From Micromonospora sp. CP22 (GTDB lineage Bacteria; Actinomycetota; Actinomycetes; Mycobacteriales; Micromonosporaceae), in the NCBI RefSeq assembly GCF_009712475.1, contig NZ_VCJO01000005.1, positions 1 to 64,000 on the forward strand: a stretch of 64,000 bases of DNA, given 5' to 3'. This document shows positions 24,774 through 33,617 of the stretch, piece after piece. Numbering within the stretch: position 1 is the stretch's first letter; each line of letters opens with the position of its first letter. The position numbers were made by a program, and so were the translations under genes. Under the pieces are notes generated by a model. That model saw only the letters and a program-made list of their open reading frames with translations. It did not search any database and had not been told where the DNA came from.

Positions 24774-25454
24774 ATGCGGATCAGACGGGTCGGCACGCAC
24801 GCCCTCCTGCTCGACCTCACCCTGCCGGAGGAGACCGATCCCCCCGCCGCGCCCCGCCGTGACACCGACGTGAGCGCCATCGTCGAGGCGTGGCGGGCGG
24901 AACTGTGGCGACGGCGCGAGCTGGGCGAACTGTCCGCCGTCGAGATCGTTCCGGCGGCCACCACCGTGCTGCTCGACGGCGTCGCGGATCCGTCGGCCAC
25001 CGCCGCCCGGATCGCCGGCTGGACCGTCGCACCGTCCGCCGACACCGAGGCGGCCGAGCCCGGTGCCACCGCCGCCCACCTCGTCCGGATACCGGTGACC
25101 TTCGACGGAGCGGACCTGCACCGGGTGGCGGAACACTGGCGCACAGACGTACCGCACGTCGTGAGCCGCCTACGGGAGACCGAGTTCCAGGTCGCGTTCT
25201 GCGGTTTCGCACCCGGCTTCGGGTACCTCACCGGGCTGCCCGCCGAACTGACGGTGCCTCGGCTGCCGACGCCCCGTCCCCGGGTACCGGCCGGGTCGGT
25301 GGCCCTGGCCGGGCGGTACGCGGGGATCTACCCCTCCGCCTCCCCCGGCGGCTGGATGCTGGTCGGACGGACCGAAGTAACCCTGTTCGACGTGACCGCG
25401 GACCCACCGGCACTGCTCAGCCCCGGCACCCGGGTCCGGCTGGTGCAGCAGTGA
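24774..25454 (+). CDS. pxpB: 5-oxoprolinase subunit B
   Basis: A 226-residue PxpB (KipI/allophanate hydrolase subunit 1-like) protein. With PxpC and PxpA it forms the ATP-dependent prokaryotic 5-oxoprolinase that opens 5-oxo-L-proline to glutamate. Family signature near the C-terminal half: FQVAFCGFAPGFGYLTGLP, then RVPAGSVALAGRYAGIYPSASPGGWMLVGRT. ATG start at 24774. Its stop overlaps the pxpC start as GTGA, so the two are probably translated in a coupled way. Confidence 0.93.
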   Translation: MRIRRVGTHALLLDLTLPEETDPPAAPRRDTDVSAIVEAWRAELWRRRELGELSAVEIVPAATTVLLDGVADPSATAARIAGWTVAPSADTEAAEPGATAAHLVRIPVTFDGADLHRVAEHWRTDVPHVVSRLRETEFQVAFCGFAPGFGYLTGLPAELTVPRLPTPRPRVPAGSVALAGRYAGIYPSASPGGWMLVGRTEVTLFDVTADPPALLSPGTRVRLVQQ

Positions 25455-26308
25455 CCGGCCAGGTCGAGGTGCTCCGGGCCGGGGCGTTGACCACCGTGCA
25501 GGATCTCGGCCGACCCGGTTGGGCGCATCTCGGCGTACCCCGATCCGGTGCGCTCGACCCGGCGGCCCTGCGGCTGGCCAACCGTCTCGTCGGCAACCCG
25601 GAGACCGCCGCCGGACTGGAAATCACCCTGACCGGCTGCGAGCTGCGCCCCACCCGGGCCACCACCGTCGCCGTGGTGGGCGCCGAGGCCGACGTACGGG
25701 TCGGCCACCGTCCCGGCGACACCGGGCGTCCGCTGGCCGTACCGGGCGGGGCGGTGCTGCGCATCGGTCCCGCCCGACGGGGCCTGCGCTGCTGGCTCGC
25801 GGTGGCCGGCGGGATCGCCGTCGCGCCGGTGCTCGGCAGCCGCGCCACCGACACCCTCGCCGGGATCGGACCGGCCCCACTGCGCGACGGCGACCTGCTG
25901 CCGCTCGGCACCCCCGCCGGACCACCCGCCCCGGTCGACGTCACCGTGCCCGTGGCAGCCCCCGCAGAGCTGTCGCTCACCGTCCGGCTCGGACCCCGGC
26001 ACGACTGGTTCACCCCGGCGGCGCTGAAGACGCTGCTCGGTACGGCGTACCAGGTGAGTCCGTTGAGCAACCGGGTCGGCGTACGCCTCAGCGGCGCACC
26101 GCTACCCCGCGCGGTGCCCGGGGAACTGCCCAGCGAAGGGCTCGTCCTCGGTGCGGTGCAGGTGCCGGCGGACGGTCAGCCACTGGTCTTCCTCGCCGAC
26201 CACCCGACCACCGGCGGATACCCGGTCATCGCGGTGGTGGACGACGTGACGCCGCTCGCGCAGGCCGGGCCAGGCACTACGGTCAGGTTCCATGGACCTC
26301 AACGCTGA
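25451..26308 (+). CDS. pxpC: 5-oxoprolinase subunit C
   Basis: A 285-residue PxpC (KipA/allophanate hydrolase subunit 2-like) protein. The conserved start is VEVLRAGALTTVQDLGRPGWAHLGVP with SGALDPAALRLANRLVGN following, and the C-terminal region shows SNRVGVRLSG, EGLVLGAVQVP and LADHPTTGGYPVIA. The GTG at 25451 overlaps the pxpB stop; the same frame is open far upstream, but only this start gives the canonical N-terminus. Its last 17 bp overlap the start of pxpA. Confidence 0.93.
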   Translation: MTGQVEVLRAGALTTVQDLGRPGWAHLGVPRSGALDPAALRLANRLVGNPETAAGLEITLTGCELRPTRATTVAVVGAEADVRVGHRPGDTGRPLAVPGGAVLRIGPARRGLRCWLAVAGGIAVAPVLGSRATDTLAGIGPAPLRDGDLLPLGTPAGPPAPVDVTVPVAAPAELSLTVRLGPRHDWFTPAALKTLLGTAYQVSPLSNRVGVRLSGAPLPRAVPGELPSEGLVLGAVQVPADGQPLVFLADHPTTGGYPVIAVVDDVTPLAQAGPGTTVRFHGPQR

Positions 26309-27041
26309 CCTCGGTGAGGGTTTCGGCATCTGGCGTCTCGGCGATGACCAGGCCCTGCTGAACCTGGTCACCTCCGCCAACGTCGCCTGCGGCTTCCACG
26401 CCGGAGACCCGGCCACCATGCGCCGGGTCTGTGCCGCCGCAACGGAGCGGGGCGTCGCCGTCGGAGCCCAGGTCGGATATCGGGACCTGGCCGGCTTCGG
26501 TCGGCGGCACATCGCGTACGAGTTCGCCGAACTACGCGACGAGGTGCTCTACCAGCTCGGCGCGCTCGACGCCTTCTGCCGGGCGTACCGGACCCGGGTC
26601 CGCTACCTCAAGCCGCACGGCGCGCTCTACCACGCGGCGGCCAGCGAGGAGATGCCCGCAGCGGCCCTGGTGGCCGCGCTCGACGACTACGACCCGGAGC
26701 TGCCGGTCCTCTGCCCACCCGGATCCGTGCTGGCCCAGCTCGCTCAGGGCGCCGGCATCCGGGTGGTGGCCGAGGGGTTCGCCGACCGCAACTACCTGCC
26801 CAACGGCCGCCTGGTGCCGCGCACCGCACCGGACGCACTGGTCACCGACCCGCAGGAGGTGGCGCGCCGGGCGGTACGGATGGCCACCGAGCGGGTCGTG
26901 GTGACCGTCGACGGCAGCACGGTCCCGTGCGCGGTGGAGTCGGTGTGCCTGCACGGCGACAGTCCCGGCGCGGTGGCCGCCGCGGAACTCGTCCGCGCCG
27001 CGCTCCTCGACGCCGGCGTCACCCCCACCCCGTTCAGCTGA
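26292..27041 (+). CDS. pxpA: 5-oxoprolinase subunit A (LamB/YcsF family)
   Basis: A 249-residue PxpA protein. Signature blocks: MDLNADLGEGFG at the start, TSANVACGFHAGDPATM, GAQVGYRDLAGFGRR, VRYLKPHGALYHAA, and EGFADRNYLPNGRLVPR. This is the subunit that acts on 5-oxoproline with the phosphorylation partners PxpB and PxpC. The ATG is within the end of pxpC, a 17-bp overlap, so the three genes form one tight operon. The order B-C-A is common in actinobacteria. No 5-oxoproline transporter gene is adjacent. Confidence 0.95.
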   Translation: MDLNADLGEGFGIWRLGDDQALLNLVTSANVACGFHAGDPATMRRVCAAATERGVAVGAQVGYRDLAGFGRRHIAYEFAELRDEVLYQLGALDAFCRAYRTRVRYLKPHGALYHAAASEEMPAAALVAALDDYDPELPVLCPPGSVLAQLAQGAGIRVVAEGFADRNYLPNGRLVPRTAPDALVTDPQEVARRAVRMATERVVVTVDGSTVPCAVESVCLHGDSPGAVAAAELVRAALLDAGVTPTPFS

Positions 27042-27051
27042 GAGCGGGTCC

Positions 27052-28887
27052 TCAGCCCGCGTCCATGCCCCGCAGGACCAACGGCAGCCGCGCGGCACCG
27101 CCGTCGACCACCCGCACCGGTACGCCCCAGTCCTGCCGGGTCAGGTGGCAGGCCGCGTGCTCCACATCGGCGTCACAGGTCGCCGCCTGGGCGGTCACCT
27201 GAAGCACCCCGCCGGACACCGAACCGTCGATCACCAGACGGCGGGACAGCTCCGTGCCGGTGCCGGCACCCTCGACCAGCAGCTCCGGCGGGGACGCCGA
27301 GACGACGAGCCGAGTCGACGGCCCGAAGGTGTCGTCCAGCTTCTGTCCGGGTGCCGGGGTGAAGACGACATCCAGGACGACCTCGCCCACGGCCAGATCC
27401 GTCGGCTTGCGCTCGGTGCGGTGCCGGGGACCGTCGACGGTCTCCGCACCCGCCGCCGACAGCGCACCGGGAGCCAGCCGGGTGATCCGGTGCGCCGCCG
27501 ACTCCACCACCAGCACCGCGCCGTCGGCGGTGAGGACCAGGTCGCTCGGCTCGGCCAGCCCGGTGGCGACGGTGGCGACCTGATCGTCGGCCGGGTTGTA
27601 GCGGCGCACCGCGCCGTTGTACGTGTCGGCGATCAGCACCGAGCCGTCGGGCAGGGCGCAGACCCCGAGCGGATGCTGAAGCAGAGCGTTCGCCGCCGGG
27701 CCGTCCACGTGGCCGAAGTCGAACAGGCCCTGACCGACGGCGGTACCCAGGACGCCGTTCTCGACGTAGCGGATGGCGCTGGTCTCGCTGTCGGCCACCC
27801 AGAGCCGGCTGCCGTCGGTGGCGACGGCGAGCCCGGACGGCTGGGCCAGCCACGCCTGCGCCAGCGGCCCGTCACGCAGCGCCTCCACTGTGGTGCCGGC
27901 GTACATCCCGGCGGTGCGCTTGATCGGGTCGAACCACCAGAGCTGGTGGATACCCGCCATGGCAATGATGATCTTGTCGTCGTACCAGGCGAGGTCCCAG
28001 GGCGAGGAGAGGTCGACCGAGAGGGCGTCGTGCGCGTGGTCGTCGACCGTCGAGCGCCACTGCCGCCCGCTGCCCGCGACGGTGTGCACCTCGCCGGTGG
28101 ACAGCCGTACTCCCCGCAACAGATGGTTGACGGTGTCGGCGACCACCAGGTCGTAACCGGCGACCTCGGCCACCTGTTGCGGCAGCAGGCACAACCCCTG
28201 AGGCTCGGAGAAGGTCGCGGCAGCGGCGGAGCCGTCGGTCCGACCCCGCTCGCCGGAGCCGATGGTACGCACGACGGTGTCCCCGTCGGTGCCCAACTCG
28301 ACCAGGCGGTGCCGCGTCGAGTCGGAGACCAACAGGTTGCCGTCGGGCAGGGCCACCGCCTTACCCGGGAAGCGGAGCGTGGTCTCCGGCTCTGCGGGCG
28401 GGACGTACGGACCGTCTCCCCGGTGCAGGGTGCCCTTCGCCTCGTGCGTGGCGATCAGCTCGTCGATCAGCCGGGCCAGCCCGTCCGCGTGGCCCTCGCC
28501 CGCCATGGTGGCGACCACGTATCCCTCGGGGTCGATCACCGCGAGGGTCGGCCAGGCGCGGGCCGCGTACTGCTGCCACATGTCCAGCTCGGGGTCGTCG
28601 AGCACGGGGTGGTGTACGCCGTACCGCTCCACGGCGGCGGCCAGCGCGTCCGGGTCCTTCTCGTGCTCGAACTTCGGCGAGTGCACGCCGATCACCACCA
28701 GCACGTCGGCGTACTTCTGCTCCAGGGGACGCAGCTCGTCCAGGACGTGCAGGCAGTTGATGCAGCAGAAGGTCCAGAAATCGGCGATGACGATCTTGCC
28801 GCGCAGGTCGGCGAGGGTCAGCTCTCGTCCGCCGGTGTTCAACCAGGCCCGACCTCGAAGCTCGGGAGCCCGTACACGTGCACTCAT
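27052..28887 (-). CDS. Thioredoxin-like / NHL beta-propeller fusion protein
   Basis: A 611-residue cytoplasmic protein related to NHLRC2. The N-terminal 155 residues form a thioredoxin/TlpA-like domain with redox motif WTFCCINC, followed by about six NHL repeats forming a beta-propeller (residues about 175-480; units such as FPGKAVALPDGNLLVSDSTRHRLVEL) and a C-terminal beta-sandwich-like domain (about 500-600). No signal peptide is seen, unlike TlpA. Start chosen at the ATG at 28887, since upstream codons add no domain. It converges with pxpA. Substrate unknown; a redox or scaffold role is inferred from domains. Confidence 0.85.
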   Translation of the reverse strand: MSARVRAPELRGRAWLNTGGRELTLADLRGKIVIADFWTFCCINCLHVLDELRPLEQKYADVLVVIGVHSPKFEHEKDPDALAAAVERYGVHHPVLDDPELDMWQQYAARAWPTLAVIDPEGYVVATMAGEGHADGLARLIDELIATHEAKGTLHRGDGPYVPPAEPETTLRFPGKAVALPDGNLLVSDSTRHRLVELGTDGDTVVRTIGSGERGRTDGSAAAATFSEPQGLCLLPQQVAEVAGYDLVVADTVNHLLRGVRLSTGEVHTVAGSGRQWRSTVDDHAHDALSVDLSSPWDLAWYDDKIIIAMAGIHQLWWFDPIKRTAGMYAGTTVEALRDGPLAQAWLAQPSGLAVATDGSRLWVADSETSAIRYVENGVLGTAVGQGLFDFGHVDGPAANALLQHPLGVCALPDGSVLIADTYNGAVRRYNPADDQVATVATGLAEPSDLVLTADGAVLVVESAAHRITRLAPGALSAAGAETVDGPRHRTERKPTDLAVGEVVLDVVFTPAPGQKLDDTFGPSTRLVVSASPPELLVEGAGTGTELSRRLVIDGSVSGGVLQVTAQAATCDADVEHAACHLTRQDWGVPVRVVDGGAARLPLVLRGMDAG

Positions 28888-29038
28888 GACCCCATCGTGC
28901 CCTACCAGCGGCGGGCAACCGGCTTGAAGGCAGGTCGGAGAGGCGTACCCGACATCGCCGTGGAATCTCGTCGCGGTTCGTCGGACAGAACGAGGCGGGG
29001 CCACGGTCGCCCGTGACCCCGCCGACGATCACACGGGC

Positions 29039-31489
29039 TCAGCCGGCGGCCGCCTCCTTGAGGCAGAGCACCGGGTTGGCGGTGGCACCCCGGAGGTCGA
29101 CGTGCGGCATGGCCGGATCGGGACACTTGTCCTTCGACTCGACCTTGGACACCACGCTGAACGCCTCCGGTTCGGCGCAGTCGGCGGCCACGGCGGTGTT
29201 GCCGGAGCGCTTGACGCAGGAACCGACCGGCGGGTCGAAGGCGTTCGCGTCGTCCGATCCGCCGATCATGCCGAGGAGCATCAGCAGGCCGAGCGGGATC
29301 GCCAGGATGAGCACGGCGGCGACCAGCACCGCGGCGAGCACCCGGCCGTTGCGTACCTTGGGCGTCGGTGCCTCCGGCGTCGGCTCGGCGACCGGCTTGA
29401 ACGCGTCGAAGCGGCCCTGCTCCCCATCGTCTGCCCCGGCACCCGGCCCCGGGCTCCACGGCGGCGCGGACTGCGGCGGCGGGGGGAACGCCGGGTTGTG
29501 CTCGCCACCCGGCTCCGAGCGGACGGGAGAGCCGTAGGTGCCGCCCGGGTGCTCGGGCGGCCCACCGAACGGGTCGTTACCCGGGCCGCCGAACGGGTCA
29601 CGCGGCGTGCCCGCGAACGGGTCGGCCGGCGGGTCCGCGTGCGGGCGTACCCCGTTGACCGGACGGTTGGTGGCCGGGGCGTCCACGAAGGACGGAATCC
29701 CGGGCGGGAAGGCGGGTGGGGCGGCCGGTGAGGCCGGGGCGGCCGAACCCGCGAAGGCGTTGGGCCCACCCATTGGTGCTTCCCGGTCGGGGAAGTGGGG
29801 CTCCGGTGCCGGTTCGAACCGCTCCGGGCCCTGGTCGCTGCGCTCCGGACCCTGGTTGAAGTCGAACCGACCCGGGCTCTGGTCGAAGCGGGGCACCAGC
29901 GGCTGTTCGCCGTGCTCCTGGGGTGGCTCCTCGGTGTGCTCGGTCCGGGCCGGTCGGCCGTACACCCGGGGTTGTGGTGCGGGTGAGCCGGTCGGCCGAA
30001 CCGCGTGGTCCGCCGGGGGCATGACCCGACTGGACAGCGGCACGGAGGCGCTCGCCGCGACGCCGCTGCCAGCGCCCGGGGTGGCTCGGCCCTCGGCCTC
30101 CGGTGAGGTGCGCGGCGCCGGGATGGCCGGGGACTGCGGATCGTCGGACCGGGTCTCCGGCTGGCCCCAGCCAGCCGCCTGGTCGGCCGCTGGGCTGGCG
30201 GGTTCGTCGGTGTGCGGCGCGGGCGGGGCGAAATCCGCCGGTGGTGTGGCGGCCAGGCTGGCACCCGGCACTCGTGGCTCTTGCGGCGGCAACGGCACCT
30301 TGTTCGCCGGAGAGATGCCCGGTGCCGGTGCGGGCTGGTAGACCGGGGCAGCATCGGACCGACCGGCGTCGGCCTCGGGGTTGGTCCGAGGCGTGCCAGG
30401 CTCCGCCGCTGCCTGGCCCCACGCCTCACCTGGCGCCCACGGCTGAATGTCGGGCGTGGAGGGCCGGTCGGCGGCGTTGCGGGAGGGGAGCGGCTCGGCC
30501 GACGGAGTCCAGGACGGCTGCGCCGGGTTGCCACCGGCCCAGCCGGTCGGCTCCTCCCGTGGCGGCGTGGCCCACTCGGGCTGTGCCGGTCGGTCACCGC
30601 CCGGCTGCCAGCCCTCGGCCTGCTGCTCGCCGCCCCAGCCACCGGCGGCGGGCTCTCGGCGCTGGCCGGTCGCCCAGCCGGGCTGTTCCGGTTGCTCGGA
30701 CGGCCATGCCTCGGTACGGGACGGCCCGTCGGTGGGCCGCTGCTGCTGACCCGCGTCGGGAATCGGCACCTGGGCACTGGCCCGGGCCACCGGCTCGCGG
30801 GTGGGCATCGGCTGGTCGGCCTGTGCCCAGGCGGGCTGGGCGGGCTCGGGTTGCCCTGGGGCCGAAGCCCAGTCGGGAGCCTGCTGGTCGGGGCGCGGTG
30901 GGTTGGCCCAGTCCGGCTGCTGCGCACCGGCCCACCCGTTGGGTGCCGACTGCTCCGGTGCGGACTGTCCGCCGTTCCAGTCGGGCTGTCGCGCGGCGGG
31001 CTGGTTGGCAGCCCAGTCGGGCTGACTCGCGGCGGGCTGGTTCGACGACCAGTCCGGAGACTGCCCGTTGTCTCCAGTGGCGGGACCGTTGGCCCAGGCA
31101 GGCCCGGCCTGGGCGCCGTTTGCCCAGGCAGGTTGATCCGATGTGGGCGGTGCGCCCGGGGCCCATCCCGGGCCGGGCTGCTGCGGCTGGTCGCCGGGGG
31201 ACGCCCAGGCCGGTTGGTTACCGGCGGGCTGGTCCCAACCGCCGGGCGTGGCTTCTGCCTGCCGGGTCGCCTGGGCGCTGCCCCACGCGTTGCCCGGCTG
31301 GTTCGCCCAGGCTGGTGCGGATGTGTCCGGCCGGGCGGGTGGCGGTGGGGCCCAACCGAGGTCGGGGGCGGATGCGTCGTACCCGTTGCCCTGCTGAGCT
31401 GGTCGGTCGCCGTACGGTGCCGGTCCGCTGCCGCCCGGCGGCACCTCGTCCGGCTCCTGGCCGGGGCGGTGCGGGCCCTCGGACGTCAT
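29039..31489 (-). CDS. LppU-like membrane protein with long Trp/Pro/Gln-rich region
   Basis: An 816-residue protein. Residues 1 to about 710 are low complexity, rich in Pro, Gln, Ala, Gly and Trp, with dozens of loosely repeated QPxWAN-, QPDWA- and GWA-like units in the first half, then Pro/Phe/Asp-rich stretches. One transmembrane helix follows (about 717-744) and a small C-terminal domain with four Cys (about 758, 771, 789, 809; VGSCVKR, AADCAEPEAF, KDKCPDP, PVLCLKE), which matches the LppU/SCO3897-type extracytoplasmic domain. The disordered part should be cytoplasmic. ATG at 31489 with GGAGG 7 nt upstream. Function unknown. Confidence 0.8.
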   Translation of the reverse strand: MTSEGPHRPGQEPDEVPPGGSGPAPYGDRPAQQGNGYDASAPDLGWAPPPPARPDTSAPAWANQPGNAWGSAQATRQAEATPGGWDQPAGNQPAWASPGDQPQQPGPGWAPGAPPTSDQPAWANGAQAGPAWANGPATGDNGQSPDWSSNQPAASQPDWAANQPAARQPDWNGGQSAPEQSAPNGWAGAQQPDWANPPRPDQQAPDWASAPGQPEPAQPAWAQADQPMPTREPVARASAQVPIPDAGQQQRPTDGPSRTEAWPSEQPEQPGWATGQRREPAAGGWGGEQQAEGWQPGGDRPAQPEWATPPREEPTGWAGGNPAQPSWTPSAEPLPSRNAADRPSTPDIQPWAPGEAWGQAAAEPGTPRTNPEADAGRSDAAPVYQPAPAPGISPANKVPLPPQEPRVPGASLAATPPADFAPPAPHTDEPASPAADQAAGWGQPETRSDDPQSPAIPAPRTSPEAEGRATPGAGSGVAASASVPLSSRVMPPADHAVRPTGSPAPQPRVYGRPARTEHTEEPPQEHGEQPLVPRFDQSPGRFDFNQGPERSDQGPERFEPAPEPHFPDREAPMGGPNAFAGSAAPASPAAPPAFPPGIPSFVDAPATNRPVNGVRPHADPPADPFAGTPRDPFGGPGNDPFGGPPEHPGGTYGSPVRSEPGGEHNPAFPPPPQSAPPWSPGPGAGADDGEQGRFDAFKPVAEPTPEAPTPKVRNGRVLAAVLVAAVLILAIPLGLLMLLGMIGGSDDANAFDPPVGSCVKRSGNTAVAADCAEPEAFSVVSKVESKDKCPDPAMPHVDLRGATANPVLCLKEAAAG

Positions 31490-31765
31490 GTGTGCGCCTC
31501 CTCCATCACATGTCGGCCGCCGTTGCCGATGGTCTCGGCAGGACAGCCGGCGGTGCCGGCGTACCGGCCGTGCCGGCTCCCCGCACCGTAACCCGGTAGC
31601 CGCTGGTGGGCTTCCGGGGAGCTCGATTGTCACTGTCCGTCGCCGGGCGGTGTCGAGGTGCTTCTGTCGCCTCGGTCTGTCCCCGAGCACGGACGACGAC
31701 CGAGCCCCACCGTACCGGGCGCTGCGGCGGGGCGGTATCCCGGTGTCAACGCCCGGTCGTAACGC
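31490..31765. other. Intergenic region upstream of the LppU-like gene
   Basis: About 275 bp with scattered GCCGGC-rich imperfect repeats but no convincing gene. It must contain the promoter of the leftward LppU-like gene. I could not locate a promoter by eye. Confidence 0.35.
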
Positions 31766-31799
31766 CGACGACCCGCCCGGTACACCGGGCGGGTCGTCG
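31766..31799. terminator. Hairpin terminator of the 45-residue protein gene
   Basis: A 15-bp perfect stem (31766-31780 with 31785-31799) with loop TACA, 31 bp downstream of the stop of the minus-strand small gene. Confidence 0.8.
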
Positions 31800-31830
31800 A
31801 TCTGGAGGAGGCGGATAACGTCGTGTGGCG

Positions 31831-31968
31831 TCAGTGCATGTGACGCTGGGCGATGGCGAGGATCTCGTCACGGACCGCGGGCGAACTGGCGGAACGCAGG
31901 GCCCGCTCGATGGCGCGGGCGCGGCGGTTGGCGTCGCGGCGGTTGCGGATTCGCTCGATCATGCTCAT
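31831..31968 (-). CDS. 45-residue basic small protein
   Basis: A short but convincing gene: ATG at 31968 follows GGAGGAG by 8 nt, and the product MSMIERIRNRRDANRRARAI... is followed by a helical C-terminus ending AIAQRHMH. About ten Arg residues fall in the first half, and the whole chain is predicted as amphipathic helix. It ends before a strong terminator and has its own upstream gap, so it looks like a stand-alone transcript. Similar very short Arg-rich proteins are common in actinomycetes and have no assigned function. It might bind nucleic acid or membrane; this is a guess from charge. Confidence 0.75.
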   Translation of the reverse strand: MSMIERIRNRRDANRRARAIERALRSASSPAVRDEILAIAQRHMH

Positions 31969-32130
31969 GGGGGTTCTCCTCCTGGACTATTCGGTTGTCG
32001 TCCCGTCGTCCTCTCCATTGAAGCGCAGCGCACCGTAGATTGCCACCGATTAGTAGGTGAGTTGGGCCACCAGCCTACGAATCTTCGGCCAGGGGTGGCA
32101 GCGGCCACACTTTTCCTTCGACCAACGGAA

Positions 32131-32172
32131 ACGGCCGGTGTGCCGGGGAGCAACCCCCTGCACACCGGCCGT
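32131..32172. terminator. Terminator after the E2 gene
   Basis: A 13-bp perfect stem (ACGGCCGGTGTGC at 32131-32143 with 32160-32172), extended inside by GGGG/CCCC, 16 bp past the E2 stop codon. Confidence 0.8.
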
Positions 32173-32187
32173 CGCCGTCGTGAGGTG

Positions 32188-33612
32188 TCAGGTCCAGGCG
32201 AGCAGCGCCGCCTCCGGATCGGTGAGGAAGTCACCCACGTCGCGCAGGAACTTCGACCCCAACTCGCCGTCGATGATCCGGTGGTCGAAGGAGAGACCGA
32301 GCGTGGTGACCAGGCGCGGCTTGACCTTGCCCTTGTGGACCCAGGGCTGTTGGCGGACCGCGCCGAAGGCCAGGATCGCCGACTCACCCGGCGGCAGGAT
32401 CGGAGTTCCGGTGTCGACTCCGAACACCCCGACGTTCGTGATCGTCAGGGTGCCACCGGACATGTCGGCCGGTGAGGTCTTCCCGGCCTTGGCCGTCTGC
32501 ACCAGGTCGGTCATCGCGTCCGCCAGCTCGCGCAGGGGCAACCGGCCGGCGTCCTTGATGTTCGGCACGATCAGGCCACGTTCGGTGGCCGCCGCGATGC
32601 CCAGGTTGACGTAGTCCTTGACGATGATCTCGTCGCCGGCCCAGCTGGAGTTGACCATCGGGTGCCGCCGGACCGCCAGCAGCACCGCCTTGGCGACCAG
32701 CAGCAGTGGCGAGACCCGTACGTCACGCCACTCCCGCCGCTCGCGCAGCCGGTCCAGCGCCTTCATCGCCCGGGTCACGTCCACGGTCAGGAACTCGGTG
32801 ACGTGCGGAGCGGTGAAGGCCGAGCGGGACATGTTCTCGGCGGTGAGCCTGCGTACTCCCTTGACCGGAATGCGTTGCTCGCGGTCCGTGCCGAAGCTCG
32901 CGGTCGAACCGGCCACGGTGGTGACCGTCGCCGGGGCGGTGGCCGCAGGGGCCGCCGCCCGCTGGACGTCCTCCCGGGTGATCGAGCCCGACGGGCCGGA
33001 GCCGGTCAGCGTGCTCAGGTCGACGCCGAGGTCCTTGGCGAGCTTGCGCACCGGCGGCTTGGCCAGCACCCCGTTGCTTCGGCCGTTGCCGGGCACGGTG
33101 GCCTGGACCGGTGCCGGCACGACCCGCACCGGTGCGGTCGGTGCCGGGGCGGAGCTCTTGCGGGGGCGACGCTTCGCCGCCGTGGTACGCGGCCCGTAGC
33201 CGACGAGAACGGCGGTGCGGCCACCCGGGGCGGGACCGCCGATCAGGCCCGGCTCGACCGCGCCCTCGGTCGGCGCGACCTCCACGGCGGCCAACGACGC
33301 CGCCGACGGGGTGGGCAGGTCGGTGGCGGATGCACCGGTGGTGGACTGCTCGACCGGACCGGCGCCCGGGTCGGTGTCGATCGCGATGATCGGGGTACCG
33401 ACCTCGACTGTGGCGCCCTCCGGATGGAAGATCGCCTGGACCTGGCCGGCCCACTTCGCCGGAATCTCCACGGCCGCCTTGGCCGTCTCCACCTCGACGA
33501 TCGGCTGGTTCAACTCGATCGTGTCGCCCACCTTGACCAGCCAGGCGAGGATCTCGCCCTCGGTCAGGCCCTCGCCCAGGTCGGGCAGGTTGAACTCCTT
33601 GATCCGCGACAT
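32188..33612 (-). CDS. bkdC: 2-oxoacid dehydrogenase E2 acyltransferase (branched-chain type)
   Basis: A 474-residue dihydrolipoamide acyltransferase, the core of a 2-oxoacid dehydrogenase complex. Order: one lipoyl domain with the lipoylated Lys45 (VETAKAAVEIP), an Ala/Pro linker, a peripheral subunit-binding domain (VRKLAKDLGVDLSTLTG), and the catalytic domain ending in SFDHRIIDG with catalytic His444. One lipoyl domain and linkage to E1 alpha/beta genes favour a branched-chain (Bkd) complex. ATG at 33612, 5 nt after the E1beta stop. E3 is not encoded here, so the complex must share a lipoamide dehydrogenase from elsewhere. Confidence 0.88.
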   Translation of the reverse strand: MSRIKEFNLPDLGEGLTEGEILAWLVKVGDTIELNQPIVEVETAKAAVEIPAKWAGQVQAIFHPEGATVEVGTPIIAIDTDPGAGPVEQSTTGASATDLPTPSAASLAAVEVAPTEGAVEPGLIGGPAPGGRTAVLVGYGPRTTAAKRRPRKSSAPAPTAPVRVVPAPVQATVPGNGRSNGVLAKPPVRKLAKDLGVDLSTLTGSGPSGSITREDVQRAAAPAATAPATVTTVAGSTASFGTDREQRIPVKGVRRLTAENMSRSAFTAPHVTEFLTVDVTRAMKALDRLRERREWRDVRVSPLLLVAKAVLLAVRRHPMVNSSWAGDEIIVKDYVNLGIAAATERGLIVPNIKDAGRLPLRELADAMTDLVQTAKAGKTSPADMSGGTLTITNVGVFGVDTGTPILPPGESAILAFGAVRQQPWVHKGKVKPRLVTTLGLSFDHRIIDGELGSKFLRDVGDFLTDPEAALLAWT

Positions 33613-33617
33613 GCCGC

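Noticed and set aside
27145-29016. A 623-codon plus-strand reading frame opposite the thioredoxin-NHL gene
   Set aside because: It mirrors the codon bias of the true gene on the other strand. Its product is Gly/Arg/Val-rich with no domain, while the minus strand has a full thioredoxin and NHL repeats.
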